From positions 1,226,501 through 1,290,500 of the forward strand of contig CP058414.1 in assembly GCA_013391845.1 (NCBI GenBank): a stretch of 64,000 nucleotides of DNA, given 5' to 3'. Below are positions 62,427 to 64,000 of this stretch, in pieces; position 1 is the stretch's first letter; the number at the start of each line of letters is the position of its first letter. The position numbers and the translations under genes are program-made. The notes below the pieces were generated by a model. That model saw only the letters and a list, made by a program, of their open reading frames with translations. It did no database searches and was not told the origin of the DNA. This DNA is from Pseudoalteromonas shioyasakiensis. GTDB taxonomy: Bacteria; Pseudomonadota; Gammaproteobacteria; Enterobacterales; Alteromonadaceae.

Positions 62427-64000
62427 TTAAAACTGATAGCTTGCTGATATCATGGCGTTGCGCGGTCTACCCGGAAAGTAGCGGTCGCCACTAAATGTGG
62501 TGTAGTCTGCGCGCTCAGCATAGTGCTCATCGGTTAAATTGTTTATTCGCGCAGTAAGGGTAAAGTTAGGTGTTAGCTGCCATGCTGCTCTTAAGTTAAC
62601 TAATGAGTGGCCTTCGTAACTATGCTGGTTTTCAGGATCAGTAAAGTAGCTGCTGGTGGTATGCAGCTCAAGTCCAACACGCGTTATGTCGTTTGCTTGC
62701 CAAAGTAGCTGTAAGTTAGCGATGTTACGTGGTGCAGTATCAATGAGATTGCCATTGATATTAACCTCGCTGAGTAACTGATTATAACTATATGTGTGTT
62801 TGGCGTGGCTTGCGGCTAACTGCATCGATAAGCTTGGCGTAATGGCATAGGCTAATTCAAGCTCAACACCACGATGCTGGGTTTGGCCGTCGTTGACATA
62901 ATAAAAATCACTGTCGCGGAAAATGGTGTTCTTTTTATTCATTGCATAAATGCTAAATACATAATGCAGCTGTGCTTGTTGACCTTTTAAACCAAGCTCG
63001 AGGTTTTTAGCTATTTCAGAGTTAAGATCTGCAACATTTTGTTCGCGTTGTAATTGATAAAGCTCTGCCGCTTGCGGTGCTCGATACCCTTCTGAAGCAT
63101 TGGCGTAGATAAACTGGTTATCAGCATATTGATAGCTTAAACCAAGCTTTGGCGAGAAGTTCGTAAAGCTATTTACGCTACTTTCTGGTCGAGAATAACG
63201 GCACCCGCCCATTGCGCATGCTGTGCCATCTTCTTTTGTACGACCAGCCAACATATGGTTAGTGTAGTCATAGCGCATACGCTCGTATCGACCACCAAGG
63301 CTGATGAGTAAGTCATCAAGCTGCCAATCAAGGTTAACAAATGGTGCTAATAGGGTGCTAGTTACTTGATAATCGTAATGTTTACCTTGAGGTACGGTGG
63401 CGACTAAAAACGCTGAGCCTCGAGTGGGGCTGTCTTGATATTGTAAAAAATCAGCATCTGTCAGCTCACCATCAAAACCAACAGTTAAGAGGCTTGCACC
63501 AGTTAACTTATGCTGCCAGCTTGATTGAAGGCCAACACCTTGCTGAGCATTTTCTTCAAGGGGAGTACCCGGTAAAAAATGCTTAAAGAAGGTCATGTTT
63601 TGGTCGCGGATATAAGGCGTTAGGGTAAAGTTGTTAGCCTCATCTTGTGTCCAATTTAGTTTTGACCAAATACGTAAAGAACGCGCTTTACGAAACGCAT
63701 CTGGATCAAAATTAGACTGTGCTATTTGCTCGTCTTTATAACTTTCAAAGCCTTCTATGTAGCCTGCAGTTTGTTGATCTAAGTGAGTGTAGGTTAGGCC
63801 TGTACTTACACTTAGTTTTTCGCCATCAAAACGGTGACGCAGTGATAGCTTTTCTTGGTAAACACTTTCGTCATCACGGTAACCCGTATCTCTGGTGATC
63901 GTGGCATTAATGCCTAAACCTTGCTGGCCAAAATCACGGCCAGTGCCCAGTTTGTAGCGGGTGTAGCCAAACGATCCGTAATCAAAACCAAGTTGGTTGT
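62427..64000 (-). CDS. TonB-dependent receptor, C-terminal barrel (5' part outside the window)
   Basis: The frame stays open from the right edge (about codon 63998) to the stop at 62427, 524 codons. The sequence has barrel strands and the usual plug-less body: 'SFTNFSPKLGLSYQYADNQFIYANASEGYRAPQAAELYQLQRE' and, near the end, 'NLTDEHYAERADYTTFSGDRYFPGRPRNAMISASYQF', with terminal F. The 'YFPGRPRN' motif is the TonB-dependent receptor C-terminus. A pair of cysteines (CAMGGC) sits in a loop. The plug and TonB box would lie beyond the edge. The ligand is likely a metal chelate, but this is not shown. Confidence 0.92.
   Translation of the reverse strand, partial: NQLGFDYGSFGYTRYKLGTGRDFGQQGLGINATITRDTGYRDDESVYQEKLSLRHRFDGEKLSVSTGLTYTHLDQQTAGYIEGFESYKDEQIAQSNFDPDAFRKARSLRIWSKLNWTQDEANNFTLTPYIRDQNMTFFKHFLPGTPLEENAQQGVGLQSSWQHKLTGASLLTVGFDGELTDADFLQYQDSPTRGSAFLVATVPQGKHYDYQVTSTLLAPFVNLDWQLDDLLISLGGRYERMRYDYTNHMLAGRTKEDGTACAMGGCRYSRPESSVNSFTNFSPKLGLSYQYADNQFIYANASEGYRAPQAAELYQLQREQNVADLNSEIAKNLELGLKGQQAQLHYVFSIYAMNKKNTIFRDSDFYYVNDGQTQHRGVELELAYAITPSLSMQLAASHAKHTYSYNQLLSEVNINGNLIDTAPRNIANLQLLWQANDITRVGLELHTTSSYFTDPENQHSYEGHSLVNLRAAWQLTPNFTLTARINNLTDEHYAERADYTTFSGDRYFPGRPRNAMISASYQF

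Overview
The window is chromosomal DNA from a marine gammaproteobacterium, most likely Pseudoalteromonas or a close relative in the Alteromonadales. This rests on protein resemblance, moderate AT richness, and several conserved gammaproteobacterial gene strings: hemW-rdgB-DUF4426-yggT-proC-yggS, pilT-pilU, ruvX-yqgE-gshB-rsmE, tolC/nudF-DUF1249-cpdA-yqiA-parE-parC, and valS-holC-pepA/lptF-lptG. No phage, insertion sequence, CRISPR array or rRNA operon is visible. One tRNA-Leu gene is present. Both edges cut genes: a periplasmic binding protein at the left and a TonB-dependent receptor at the right.

Layout. 1-6 kb: truncated solute-binding protein, then a DUF3283/GNAT/giant sensor (Reg_prop, Y_Y_Y, PAS, GGDEF, EAL) string. 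6-10 kb: a voltage-gated-type potassium channel behind a PatZ-like acyl-CoA synthetase/acetyltransferase, and a divergent SIMPL protein. 10.5-14.4 kb: a flippase with an orphan partner gene, and a DUF885 lipoprotein peptidase. 14.4-18.8 kb: the housekeeping string hemW to yggS. 18.8-21.9 kb: type IV pilus retraction ATPases pilT and pilU with a periplasmic binding-like protein. 21.8-24.7 kb: ruvX (with an apparent frameshift), yqgE, gshB and rsmE. 24.7-29.5 kb: a hypothetical/DUF350 pair, glnE and a TcpQ-domain protein. 29.6-32 kb: lipid A acyltransferase and tolC. 32.1-39.9 kb: nudF to parC, with a PQQ-type sugar dehydrogenase between parE and parC. 40-42.3 kb: a secreted M66 zinc metalloprotease with a duplicated C-terminal domain. 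42.5-47 kb: plsC, rraB, an HD-GYP phosphodiesterase, a small membrane protein and a FadL-type porin. 47-54.5 kb: valS, holC, pepA, lptF and lptG. 54.5-64 kb: RDD protein, AidB-like acyl-CoA dehydrogenase, tRNA-Leu, a second GGDEF/EAL protein, fatty acid desaturase, GFA enzyme, CynX-type MFS transporter and the TonB receptor.

Themes. Three c-di-GMP proteins (two GGDEF-EAL, one HD-GYP) and the pilT/pilU motors point to surface-behaviour control. lptFG, a lipid A acyltransferase, tolC, fadL and the TonB receptor concern the outer membrane. The observations most worth a second look are a one-base frameshift in ruvX, two intergenic arrays of 7-bp units beside c-di-GMP genes, a long hairpin directly ahead of tRNA-Leu, the duplicated domain in the M66 protease, and an apparent antisense overlap of a small membrane protein with the HD-GYP gene. 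I did not find a clearly new multi-gene system.
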